From: Candidatus Colwellbacteria bacterium RIFCSPHIGHO2_02_FULL_45_17
Lineage (GTDB): Bacteria > Patescibacteriota > Minisyncoccia > UBA6257 > Colwellbacteraceae
Length of the DNA: 29,830 bases
Assembly (NCBI GenBank): GCA_001817685.1
Contig: MHIV01000015.1
Span: 5,508-35,337, forward strand
Reading direction: 5' to 3'
The position numbers and the translations under genes were made by a program. Below the pieces are notes generated by a model that was not told where the DNA came from, made no database searches, and saw only the letters and a program-made list of their open reading frames with translations. This document shows positions 23,195 to 29,717 of this stretch, one piece after another; position 1 is the stretch's first letter, and every line of letters starts with the position of its first letter.

Positions 23195-23419
23195 GTGATA
23201 GCGGCGCCCATGTATAAGAAGGGAGACCCCGTGGTCTACTACCCCGAGGAATCCAGGATGATGCACCTCGCCAACAAGACCGGCGAAGTGGTCAGGGTGA
23301 ACGGCAGTGGCTTCAGGCACAAGAGTCCCCCGTTCACCTACGTGGTCCTAATCGGCCAATGGGAATTCGGCGGCGTGCGTGCGCACGAGTTGAAGCACGC
23401 CCAGAACAGCACCTCGTAG
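23195..23419 (+). CDS. Small protein of unknown function, G/C-rich codons
   Basis: 74 residues, soluble, basic. MYKKGDPVVYYPEES and KTGEVVRVNGSGF suggest a small beta-barrel (KOW or CarD-like start), and the end reads WEFGGVRAHELKHA. I do not recognise a family. I take GTG 23195 because GAAGGGAG (23181-23188) is six nt before it; ATG 23210 is the alternative. It shares G/C-rich codon use, strand and transcription unit with the deacetylase 33 nt upstream, and ends before a strong terminator. Confidence 0.65.
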   Translation: MIAAPMYKKGDPVVYYPEESRMMHLANKTGEVVRVNGSGFRHKSPPFTYVVLIGQWEFGGVRAHELKHAQNSTS

Positions 23420-23445
23420 AGCCCGCAACGGCACGACACAAGCGA

Positions 23446-23488
23446 CCCGCTCCGTGTCGCAAGACCGGAGCGGGCTCGTTCTTTTTTT
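23446..23488 (+). terminator. Strong intrinsic terminator of the deacetylase unit
   Basis: A perfect 9-bp stem, CCCGCTCCG (23446-23454) with CGGAGCGGG (23466-23474), then CTCGTTC and T7 (23482-23488). Confidence 0.92.
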
Positions 23489-23502
23489 AAAACCGAAGTT
23501 AT

Positions 23503-23544
23503 CAAAAACATCCTTATATTCTTAAGAATATAAGGATGTTTTTG
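23503..23544 (-). terminator. Bidirectional palindromic terminator, twin 1
   Basis: A 21-bp perfect palindrome centred on CTTAAG (23521-23526), with arms containing AACATCCTTATATTC and A5/T5 ends that give a U-tract in both directions. It ends the 23551-23718 gene on the minus strand. A near-identical partner lies at 23829. Confidence 0.88.
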
Positions 23545-23550
23545 TGATAG

Positions 23551-23718
23551 TTATTTCTTAAAGCGCTTTGCGAACTTGGCGCCTAAGTAATAGGGCCAGA
23601 TGATTAAGGCAAGTACACCTTTCCAAAACGATAGGTGGAGAAAACCGATCGTGAAAAGCCACCCCATTAGCCAAAGCCCCTCTCCCGCACCGTAATCTTG
23701 AACTACAAAATCTTCCAT
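23551..23718 (-). CDS. Small membrane protein (55 residues), unknown
   Basis: The frame from ATG 23718 to TAA 23551 encodes MEDFVVQDYGAGEGLWLMGW, then FTIGFLHLSFWKGVLALIIW and a basic end (PYYLGAKFAKRFKK). Two hydrophobic segments broken by FLHLSFWKG suggest a membrane hairpin or one long helix with the basic tail inside. Support for being real: a perfect TATAAT eight nt before the ATG, an extended TGG before it, and a strong terminator just after the stop. I recall similar short proteins in Parcubacteria but no function. Confidence 0.72.
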   Translation of the reverse strand: MEDFVVQDYGAGEGLWLMGWLFTIGFLHLSFWKGVLALIIWPYYLGAKFAKRFKK

Positions 23719-23726
23719 TTGATTAC

Positions 23727-23732
23727 ATTATA
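23727..23732 (-). promoter_or_regulatory. -10 box of the 55-residue membrane protein
   Basis: TATAAT (23732-23727), eight nt before the ATG; no convincing -35. Confidence 0.6.
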
Positions 23733-23828
23733 CCAGATGAATCAGTACCTAGTAACTAGTATCTAGAAAAATCCCCCGCTCGGAAGTTTATTTTTCCTAT
23801 GCCACTCCGCTTTTTCTCTAGTCGTCCT

Positions 23829-23870
23829 AAAAAACATCCTTACATTCTTGAGAATGTAAGGATGTTTTTT
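23829..23870 (-). terminator. Bidirectional palindromic terminator, twin 2
   Basis: A 20-bp stem, A6-CATCCTTACATTCT (23829-23848) with its complement (23851-23870). It matches twin 1 except for one base pair, T-A to C-G, changed on both arms. It ends the 23888 gene on the minus strand. Confidence 0.88.
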
Positions 23871-23887
23871 GTGGGGGGTTAATAGAA

Positions 23888-24154
23888 TTATTTTAGAAGA
23901 TCTTTCGTTACGATTCGAGCGATTATTAAAATCGCAGTAACCGAGAGTATTGCGAAGAAGGCCTTAGTCCATCCAGAGCCCTCAACCGGTGCAATGGTAA
24001 AAATGAGCTGAAAAATTCCAATTGCAAGCATAACCATAGTCAAGGCGAAGATGCCCCTAGATAGCCCCATGGACTCCTTGTTAGATTCGTTGATCTTTTT
24101 GAGCTCCTCCTCAGTTTTCTTCGAATTAGATTGTGGTGTTAAACGAAAGTTCAT
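23888..24154 (-). CDS. Small two-helix membrane protein, unknown
   Basis: 88 residues from ATG 24154 (TTG 24166 would add MSKF): a polar N-terminal helix (TEEELKKINESNKESMG), then two hydrophobic helices, GIFALTMVMLAIGIFQLIF and AFFAILSVTAILIIARIV, with a short PVEGSGW loop between, and a basic end. No family recognised. It lies at the edge of the accessory island, 18 nt from a strong terminator, with a 122-nt gap upstream in which I see nothing assignable. Confidence 0.6.
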   Translation of the reverse strand: MNFRLTPQSNSKKTEEELKKINESNKESMGLSRGIFALTMVMLAIGIFQLIFTIAPVEGSGWTKAFFAILSVTAILIIARIVTKDLLK

Positions 24155-24288
24155 AAATTTACTCAACTTGTCTCGACGCTAGGCGGCCTTGTCCTGAATA
24201 ACATTGAAGGGATCATTTTTTGGAAACTTTACGAAACTTCCCGTGCGTGCATTATGAAAACTTTGCCGATTTAGAGATCAGCAACTCC

Positions 24289-24783
24289 CTACTGATTATT
24301 AGCTTTAACTCTCTTAGAAATATACTCTGTCTGTTTCCTGTAAGAGAATAAGAACATTACCAAAAGTAACGCAATGAGGGTATATATGCTTGATTCGTTG
24401 AGTATAGGAAACTCTATTGAAAGAAAATTATATAGTTTGAACAACAGAAGGAGAAAAAACATCGCCGTGAAGGTTCTATACATATTACTTGCTTCCAAAA
24501 GCGTCTCAATTTTCGGGTCTTGCCTTGAGGAAGAAACAAAATCTTGGTGTTCGGCAAACTTTATAAAGGATACTTTCTTTAAGACTGGTTCAACGATAAG
24601 CGACCCAAACCTGCTTATTATTAGTCCCACAAAGTAGTATACGAATGCTCCGATTACAAGATTTTCTTGAGTAAAGGAGAAATTCGTAAACTTATCCAGT
24701 ATGACTACGAATAATATTCCCGGTAATAGGTAGTTAAAAAGATTATAAGATGTAATTTTTCCTAAAAGTTCGTTCATAATCAT
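24289..24783 (-). CDS. Four-helix membrane protein of the GIY-YIG/MBL operon
   Basis: 164 residues with hydrophobic helices at about 16-30, 40-58, 107-121 and 131-147. A soluble loop between helices 2 and 3 carries KFAEHQDFVSSSRQDPKIET, and the tail is basic (RKQTEYISKRVKANNQ). Its ATG overlaps the MBL stop (ATGA), so it is translated right after it. The family is unknown to me. A membrane protein at the end of a small nuclease-like operon is typical of defence systems with a membrane effector, but that is inference only. Confidence 0.7.
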   Translation of the reverse strand: MIMNELLGKITSYNLFNYLLPGILFVVILDKFTNFSFTQENLVIGAFVYYFVGLIISRFGSLIVEPVLKKVSFIKFAEHQDFVSSSRQDPKIETLLEASNMYRTFTAMFFLLLLFKLYNFLSIEFPILNESSIYTLIALLLVMFLFSYRKQTEYISKRVKANNQ

Positions 24784-25832
24784 TCTTCAACAAGGACGTG
24801 GAAGGGTTCGGGAGTAGCGTTAAACCATCCTCGCTCACTGCCGCCATTGTGATGGAGAAGTGGACCACCGCGAGTAACGAATACTGCCATCCCGTGTTTC
24901 TGTAGGGCGTTAGTGACTTTCCTCGCCGGATGTTTTTTAGAATCTTTTGAAGCAGACACAAAAGCTGTGTCACCCTTTATTCTCTTTAGAATTTTACTAT
25001 TAAGGTTTCTCTTGCTTCCATGATGAGGCACATCTAAAAAACGGAGGTCGGCGAGATTTATCCCCAAGCTACTAGCATAAGTAATCGCATTGAGGAGGGC
25101 AGTTTTGCCAGCATCGCCAGTAAAAAGTAGTTTATGATCGTCAACTGTAAACAAAATTATTGTGCTGGAGTTATTCTCTGGCGAGGTTGTATCATCGTCG
25201 TCATTAAGTAAATCAATGCCAATATGATCCTGAATCCACTTAACGGCTTCCCCGGCAGGTTTTCTTAATTGAGTAAGTATGTCAAATTCCGCTTTTGGTT
25301 GCGGAGTAGATCGGAAACTTGGTAGCAAGCTTTCATAATAATCACTTGAAGGAGCTAAAACATGAACCGACTCCCCTCCAAGTTTAAGACCTTGGAATGG
25401 TTCAAAAACCGATATGTTTTTCTTTGTAGCTAAATCCTCAAGATCGCTTGCATATTGAAGGGATTTTTCAATTCTTTTTTCCAAGCCGGAAACTGTAATA
25501 CTCTTATTCTTAAAAAAACTCTTTATGTCGGCGGCATGATCCCACGGCTTGTGCATTAGTAAACCGCCAACCTTCAACTTCTCGAGGACGACTGATAAGC
25601 CGGAAATATGGTCTTCGTCGGGATGAGTTGATATGACGAGATCAACCTGATCCGTCCCGTAGTATTTCCCTATATGTTCAACGAGTAATTCGCCGGAATC
25701 CTTAAAACCGCCATCAATAACTACTATACTTTGTTCGCTTCGCTGACCATTTAAGTTGCCAAAACGTAAAACGATAGCGTCGCCGCTCTTTTCGCCGCCA
25801 TCAACTGGTATGTAATCTACTTCGTATGCCAT
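24780..25832 (-). CDS. ComEC-like metallo-beta-lactamase-fold hydrolase
   Basis: About 350 residues from ATG 25832 (MAYEVDYIPVDGG), a start that lies one nt after the upstream stop. The MBL metal motif is STHPDEDHISGL, a further ligand is in FTGDAGK, and DVPHHGSKRNLN supplies the HHGS typical of ComEC/Rec2-type hydrolase domains. No membrane helices, so this is the free hydrolase form. Similar stand-alone ComEC-like MBL proteins occur in defence islands and may cut nucleic acids or nucleotides; the substrate is unknown. It sits between the GIY-YIG-like and membrane protein genes. Confidence 0.86.
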   Translation of the reverse strand: MAYEVDYIPVDGGEKSGDAIVLRFGNLNGQRSEQSIVVIDGGFKDSGELLVEHIGKYYGTDQVDLVISTHPDEDHISGLSVVLEKLKVGGLLMHKPWDHAADIKSFFKNKSITVSGLEKRIEKSLQYASDLEDLATKKNISVFEPFQGLKLGGESVHVLAPSSDYYESLLPSFRSTPQPKAEFDILTQLRKPAGEAVKWIQDHIGIDLLNDDDDTTSPENNSSTIILFTVDDHKLLFTGDAGKTALLNAITYASSLGINLADLRFLDVPHHGSKRNLNSKILKRIKGDTAFVSASKDSKKHPARKVTNALQKHGMAVFVTRGGPLLHHNGGSERGWFNATPEPFHVLVEE

Positions 25833-25833
25833 C

Positions 25834-26130
25834 CTATTTGTATTCTTCGTTAAATTCTGGTTGTTCTTTTCTAATAATCGATTTCTCAATCTGACGAGCG
25901 CGGTCCTTTGTCTTTACTTGAGCATATTGGAAACGCGTACCTTCAGGGATTTTTTCCTTCTTGATGCTCTTGTGTTCAACCAGTCTTTCCTGCGATCGAC
26001 CGCGGCCAGCGATGCCTGTGTATAGATTCTCACCATTCCTGTTCTTGATTTTATAGACAATCGCCTTGTCCTGTGGAACTTTGACGATGTTCTCCTTAGT
26101 AAATTTTTGAGTGCGACTAAATCTTGTCAT
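25834..26130 (-). CDS. GIY-YIG-like small nuclease-fold protein
   Basis: 98 residues. AIVYKIKNRNGENLYTGIAG matches the first GIY-YIG strands (here VYK...LYTG), RGRSQERLVEHK supplies the conserved Arg, and IEKSIIRKEQPEFNE gives the catalytic-type Glu and final Asn. Core only, without an extra DNA-binding domain. It is the first gene of an operon with the MBL and membrane proteins and diverges from the LexA-methyltransferase gene across a 127-nt region. Possibly a DNA-cutting effector or a processing nuclease. Confidence 0.78.
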   Translation of the reverse strand: MTRFSRTQKFTKENIVKVPQDKAIVYKIKNRNGENLYTGIAGRGRSQERLVEHKSIKKEKIPEGTRFQYAQVKTKDRARQIEKSIIRKEQPEFNEEYK

Positions 26131-26136
26131 ATTTCT

Positions 26137-26164
26137 AAAATATTGCTTCTCGACTTTTCCACAA
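26137..26164 (-). promoter_or_regulatory. Promoter of the GIY-YIG/MBL/membrane operon
   Basis: TTGTGG (26164-26159), a 16-nt spacer and TATTTT (26142-26137), then six nt and the ATG (leaderless). Confidence 0.5.
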
Positions 26165-26181
26165 TCGGCTTGTATGAGACT

Positions 26182-26223
26182 TTGCCAATTGGTACTATTA
26201 AAGTATACCCGAAAGTAACCCGA
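26182..26223 (+). promoter_or_regulatory. Promoter and putative operator of the LexA-methyltransferase gene
   Basis: TTGCCA (26182-26187), a 16-nt spacer and TATACC (26204-26209). The dyad TACT-N5-AGTA (26193-26205) fills the spacer and touches the -10, the position expected of a repressor site. An imperfect direct repeat, AAGTATACCCGA (26201-26212) and AAGTAACCCGA (26213-26223), overlaps and follows. The leader to ATG 26258 is about 42 nt, without a clear Shine-Dalgarno. Confidence 0.5.
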
Positions 26224-26257
26224 AACTCAATATAAGCCATTAGTAAACTGTGTGTAA

Positions 26258-27652
26258 ATGTTAACAAAAAGACAGAAACAAATATTGGATTTTATTAGGG
26301 GGTACATCAAAGAGAATAGTTATGCTCCCACCCTTGAAGAGATCGCAGAAAACTTCGGCCTCTCCTCTATTGGGACTGTAGCCGAACACTTAGAGAATCT
26401 TGAAGCAAAGGGGTATTTAAAACGCGAGGATAATCAGCCACGCTCAATAGATTTACTTGAGGGTGAGCCAATGGTCCAAGTTCCCCTGTTGGGATTAATA
26501 TCTGCAGGCCAACCAATGGAAGCGATTGAAGATAAAGAAACAATAGCTGTCCTCGAAGAGAAACTGCCAAAGTCAGGTAATTTCTTTGCACTAAAGGTTA
26601 CCGGTAATAGTATGGTAGACGAGAACATTAATGATGGTGACATAGTTCTGGTAAAAGAGCAGAAAACTGCGGAAAATGGTCAACGTGTCGTTGCGCTTGT
26701 TGATAACTACAACACAACACTTAAGAAATTCTACAGAGAAAAGGGGTATGTTCGTCTACAGCCGGCAAATAAGGGCTTGGAGCCAGTTATTATAAAGAGA
26801 GATAGAGAATTCGATATTCAGGGTATAGTCATCGACGTAATTAAAACCGGTGCCGCGCCAAAACCAATACGGTATGAACACGTAAGAAAAGATAAAAAAC
26901 TCCAAGTCAATAAAATTATATGTGGGGATGTTTTAGAGGTAATGCGGGAACTTCCGGACGACTCTATACACTTAGCAATCACTTCGCCTCCGTACAATGT
27001 GGGCAAGGATTATGATAATCATGATGACAAGATGGAGTACCAGGAATACATAAACTGGTTATACGAAGTATGGAAGGAGACCAAAAGGGTCCTGATCCCT
27101 GGAGGAAGATTCGCACTAAATATCGCGCCAACAGGGATAAGAGATTTTGTTCCACTCCATCACGATTTTACAAACCAGATGAGGAATTTAGGGATGAAAT
27201 TTAGAACCGAGATAATATGGTATAAGCAAACGATGCTCAAGCGAACTGCCTGGGGAAGTTTCAAAAGTCCGTCTAATCCACATATAGTCCCGTCGTGGGA
27301 ATATATTCTCGTTTTTTCTAAAGATAAAGATAAACTCGATGGAAACCCTAAGATGGCAGATATAACTAGAGAAGAATTCATGAAATTCTCCGATGGATTT
27401 TGGCAAATTCAACCTGAAACCAAGCGAAAGGGTCACCCAGCCCCCTTCCCAGAGGAGCTTATATATCGGTTAACAAAGTATTATTCCTATAAAGGAAACG
27501 TTGTATTAGATATGTTTGGTGGAACTGGTACTGTCGCAGTAATAGCTGCACGAACTGGCAGAGATTTCATTCACATAGATGTGTCTAAACAATACTGTGA
27601 AGTTGCCCAAGAAAGATTAGATAAAGAGATCAGGCGTCAGAAGCTGTTGTAG
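26258..27652 (+). CDS. LexA repressor fused to a DNA methyltransferase
   Basis: 464 residues in one uninterrupted frame. Residues 1-197 form a whole LexA: winged helix (LTKRQKQILDFIRGYIKENS to KGYLKRE), cleavage site LISAGQP with Ala83-Gly84, catalytic Ser118 in TGNSM and Lys156 in TTLKKFY, nearly the E. coli numbering. After a linker of about 20 residues, 215-464 are an N4-cytosine/N6-adenine methyltransferase (PF01555 type): ICGDVL, motif IV TSPPYN (242-247), WYKQ, then motif I DMFGGTGT (418-425), order IV before I (beta class). The fusion should methylate DNA and repress its own promoter, with RecA-triggered cleavage separating the halves. It converges on a restriction endonuclease gene 11 nt away. 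Confidence 0.93.
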   Translation: MLTKRQKQILDFIRGYIKENSYAPTLEEIAENFGLSSIGTVAEHLENLEAKGYLKREDNQPRSIDLLEGEPMVQVPLLGLISAGQPMEAIEDKETIAVLEEKLPKSGNFFALKVTGNSMVDENINDGDIVLVKEQKTAENGQRVVALVDNYNTTLKKFYREKGYVRLQPANKGLEPVIIKRDREFDIQGIVIDVIKTGAAPKPIRYEHVRKDKKLQVNKIICGDVLEVMRELPDDSIHLAITSPPYNVGKDYDNHDDKMEYQEYINWLYEVWKETKRVLIPGGRFALNIAPTGIRDFVPLHHDFTNQMRNLGMKFRTEIIWYKQTMLKRTAWGSFKSPSNPHIVPSWEYILVFSKDKDKLDGNPKMADITREEFMKFSDGFWQIQPETKRKGHPAPFPEELIYRLTKYYSYKGNVVLDMFGGTGTVAVIAARTGRDFIHIDVSKQYCEVAQERLDKEIRRQKLL

Positions 27653-27663
27653 ATCCTAGGCTC

Positions 27664-28230
27664 TTATTCAAGTGTCCAGTCCACTAAATCTCCCGCTAGT
27701 TCATCTAGGGACTTGATAATACCACCCAGCTTAGTTCCGTCGTTCAAAATATACACTCCGTCAAGGTAGTGGGATCCTAGTAGTCTGTCTTTAGTCGGCT
27801 TGTCTGCACTACCCCACTCAGAACTCCAAGTTTTTTTCTGCTGTCTGCCCTTATCAGAAGTCGCAAAAACTATCTTCAATCCTGGTACTAGATCCCTAAG
27901 CACTTTAGCGTAAAACAAGGTTTCAGAAAGCCTACCGTGTAAACTCGTTTTACAGCTAATGACTGCGAGTGGTTGCTCAAGTTCATCTACAACAACCAGA
28001 TCTACGTCCCCCCATATTTTCTGGGTAGAACTTGGCTCACCAACGGGTATAGCTAGCTTATTCCATAAAGTCGAATCCTTAGGTACATCGTCTCCTCTAA
28101 TAACTTTCAGCGAAGACTCCGTCGCGTCTAAATCACTATTAACTTTTTCCATAACAAAATCTTCCCAGTCCCTTCCGCTTTGCTGGACGTATCTTTGTCT
28201 TTCGTCTATCGTTTCGTAATCACCTGGCAT
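27664..28230 (-). CDS. Type II restriction endonuclease, BsaWI-like
   Basis: 188 residues. The PD-(D/E)XK core is visible as GDVDLVVVDELEQPLAVISCK (74-94, quoted here in parts: GDVDLVVV and AVISCK), followed by TSLHGRLSETLFYAKVLRD. The VISCKTSLHGR-x-x-ET stretch is what I recall from the BsaWI family, which cuts around CCGG-type sites; the assignment is from memory. Its partner should be the convergent methyltransferase. The start lies three nt after the DUF262-HNH stop, so the two are co-transcribed. No separate controller protein gene is seen. Confidence 0.78.
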   Translation of the reverse strand: MPGDYETIDERQRYVQQSGRDWEDFVMEKVNSDLDATESSLKVIRGDDVPKDSTLWNKLAIPVGEPSSTQKIWGDVDLVVVDELEQPLAVISCKTSLHGRLSETLFYAKVLRDLVPGLKIVFATSDKGRQQKKTWSSEWGSADKPTKDRLLGSHYLDGVYILNDGTKLGGIIKSLDELAGDLVDWTLE

Positions 28231-28233
28231 AAA

Positions 28234-29472
28234 TTAGAAACCGTACTGCTTGTGGTGCTCTGTGTGACATTTTTTGTGCATCAGGGCGCCGTTTTCCACA
28301 CCGGTGATGCCGAGATTCTTATATTGAACTTTGTGATGGTAGTTAGCTTGGCTTGGGACCACTTTTTTCTCACATCTTTCACACACACCATCTGCTAGTG
28401 TATAAATCTTCTGTTTTTGAACAGGAGTAAATAGTCTATTTTCGTCCGTTTTTTTCAACTTTACAGATTTACTTAGAAGATCCCACATTATTTTGAATCT
28501 TTTTTCTATATTCTCTGGGGTCTGACCTCTGCCACGCAGGTCGCGATATTTTTCATGCACTCCTCTTTTACTGACGTCACCTACGTCGGAAATGAACTTT
28601 CTTGTAAAATCCTGGAAATCAGAACGAAACTTATCATTCTTTACCGAGTAGTTTCCTCTAAGTAGATATGAACAGAGTAGATAAATTTGTAATAGATCTG
28701 TTTTATTCATAATAAACAGTTCAGCATCTTTACCCAACGATTTGTGTAGGAAGTTTAATATATCTCTTACTCGCCGATCTAGTTTAGGAGGCAGTGCCTC
28801 GTTATGTTCCTCGTACATCTTCGAAAGATCAGAAAATCTAAGATTAGGGAATCTTCTGTTTTCAAAATCAGTCCCAAGCTCTACTAATGCAAACCTGGCA
28901 CATATTTCGCGGTGGTTAAAACGATTTGCATTTATAGCTATATTCTTGAAGAAGTTGTGATTAGACCACTCAATTACACTTCCACGCATTTTCCCTCTAA
29001 CGGTGTATGCATTAAGTTTTTCAGCAGTATTTAACGGTGTACCCTCCTGTAGTCTGGTGAAAATTTCAGCTATATCTTGTTCCTCACCACCCTGTAAGAT
29101 TACAGCAAATACGGGGGCTGCTATGAAACGGGCGTACATGGTGCTCTTACTCTTAAGATCTTTAAAGCTAAGATCCGGAGTCTCAGAGCTCCTAGATGTC
29201 TTAAAATCCCCTTTTAAATAAGCAAATATCGATGCGAGGCGTTGCTGTCCATCAAGCACTTCGTACTTAGCTATCCTAGTCCCGCCAATATTTCTGAGCA
29301 CAAGAGCACCGATTGTATATTCCTGGATTAATGAATCTATTAGTCTTTGTCTTTGCCTAGTTTTCCAAACAGGACCACGTTGGTATTCCGTATTGAACAC
29401 AAACCTCTTATTCCCCAATTCCTTTAATTCGTTAATTGAGAAATCTTTGTATGAAATATGTGGCTTACTCAT
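28234..29472 (-). CDS. DUF262-HNH nuclease (GmrSD-type N domain)
   Basis: 412 residues from ATG 29472 (TTG 29490 would add six). The N-terminal DUF262/ParB-like nuclease-associated domain has FNTEYQRGPVWKTRQRQRLI, IGALVL and EVLDGQQRLASIFAYL, the DGQQR nucleotide-handling loop of GmrS and BrxU. The middle is helical. The C terminus is an HNH nuclease: CERC and KKCHTEHH with the catalytic-type YHHKVQY. Relatives are type IV restriction enzymes acting on modified DNA or phage-defence nucleases. Here it sits upstream of the REase gene, in the same operon behind an AbrB-like regulator. Confidence 0.88.
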   Translation of the reverse strand: MSKPHISYKDFSINELKELGNKRFVFNTEYQRGPVWKTRQRQRLIDSLIQEYTIGALVLRNIGGTRIAKYEVLDGQQRLASIFAYLKGDFKTSRSSETPDLSFKDLKSKSTMYARFIAAPVFAVILQGGEEQDIAEIFTRLQEGTPLNTAEKLNAYTVRGKMRGSVIEWSNHNFFKNIAINANRFNHREICARFALVELGTDFENRRFPNLRFSDLSKMYEEHNEALPPKLDRRVRDILNFLHKSLGKDAELFIMNKTDLLQIYLLCSYLLRGNYSVKNDKFRSDFQDFTRKFISDVGDVSKRGVHEKYRDLRGRGQTPENIEKRFKIMWDLLSKSVKLKKTDENRLFTPVQKQKIYTLADGVCERCEKKVVPSQANYHHKVQYKNLGITGVENGALMHKKCHTEHHKQYGF

Positions 29473-29474
29473 AT

Positions 29475-29636
29475 CTATTTCTTTTTCCAATCGCGGACTA
29501 TAATCGTTTTTCCGCGCTTTTCGACCACCACCCTCTGTCTCTCCTTCCAGCGCAAATCCTTAAAAACCTCCTTCGGGATGTTGATGTAATAGCTCCCCCG
29601 CCCGTTTTTAACTATTTTTCGTACGTTTTCGTGCAT
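29475..29636 (-). CDS. AbrB/SpoVT-type small DNA-binding regulator
   Basis: 53 residues, ATG 29636 to TAG 29475, two nt before the DUF262-HNH start. VRKIVKNGRGSYYINIPKEV and DLRWKERQRVVVEKRGKTII with a basic end form a swapped-hairpin AbrB domain (k-x-G-x-x-S-x-x-I-x-I-P-K). Such proteins act as antitoxins or autorepressors. No toxin gene follows; instead it leads the restriction operon, so it may time expression of the nucleases. It lies just after a GAAC/GTTC-rich operator-like sequence. Confidence 0.82.
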   Translation of the reverse strand: MHENVRKIVKNGRGSYYINIPKEVFKDLRWKERQRVVVEKRGKTIIVRDWKKK

Positions 29637-29643
29637 AACCTTT

Positions 29644-29671
29644 TTGAACGTTCAATAAACGTTCATTGAAC
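29644..29671 (-). promoter_or_regulatory. Operator-like inverted repeats before the AbrB-like gene
   Basis: The palindrome TTGAACGTTCAA (29644-29655) overlaps the inverted repeat GTTCAAT (29650-29656)/ATTGAAC (29665-29671). Several GAAC/GTTC half-sites occur in 28 nt. It lies between the promoter and the start codon, a good place for repressor binding by the AbrB-like protein or by LexA. Confidence 0.55.
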
Positions 29672-29688
29672 ATACTACGCCTATTTGC

Positions 29689-29717
29689 AGTATATTCCCC
29701 GAAAAATGCGGGCGCAA
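29689..29717 (-). promoter_or_regulatory. Promoter of the AbrB-DUF262-REase operon
   Basis: TTGCGC (29717-29712), a 17-nt spacer and TATACT (29694-29689). The transcription start is predicted near 29682, just before the operator-like repeats. Confidence 0.5.

Noticed and set aside
23763..23837. A 24-codon minus-strand frame (MFFRTTREKAEWHRKNKLPS...) starting in the twin 2 terminator
   Set aside because: Its start codon is inside a strong terminator stem and no usable Shine-Dalgarno is present; peptide-like but unsupported.
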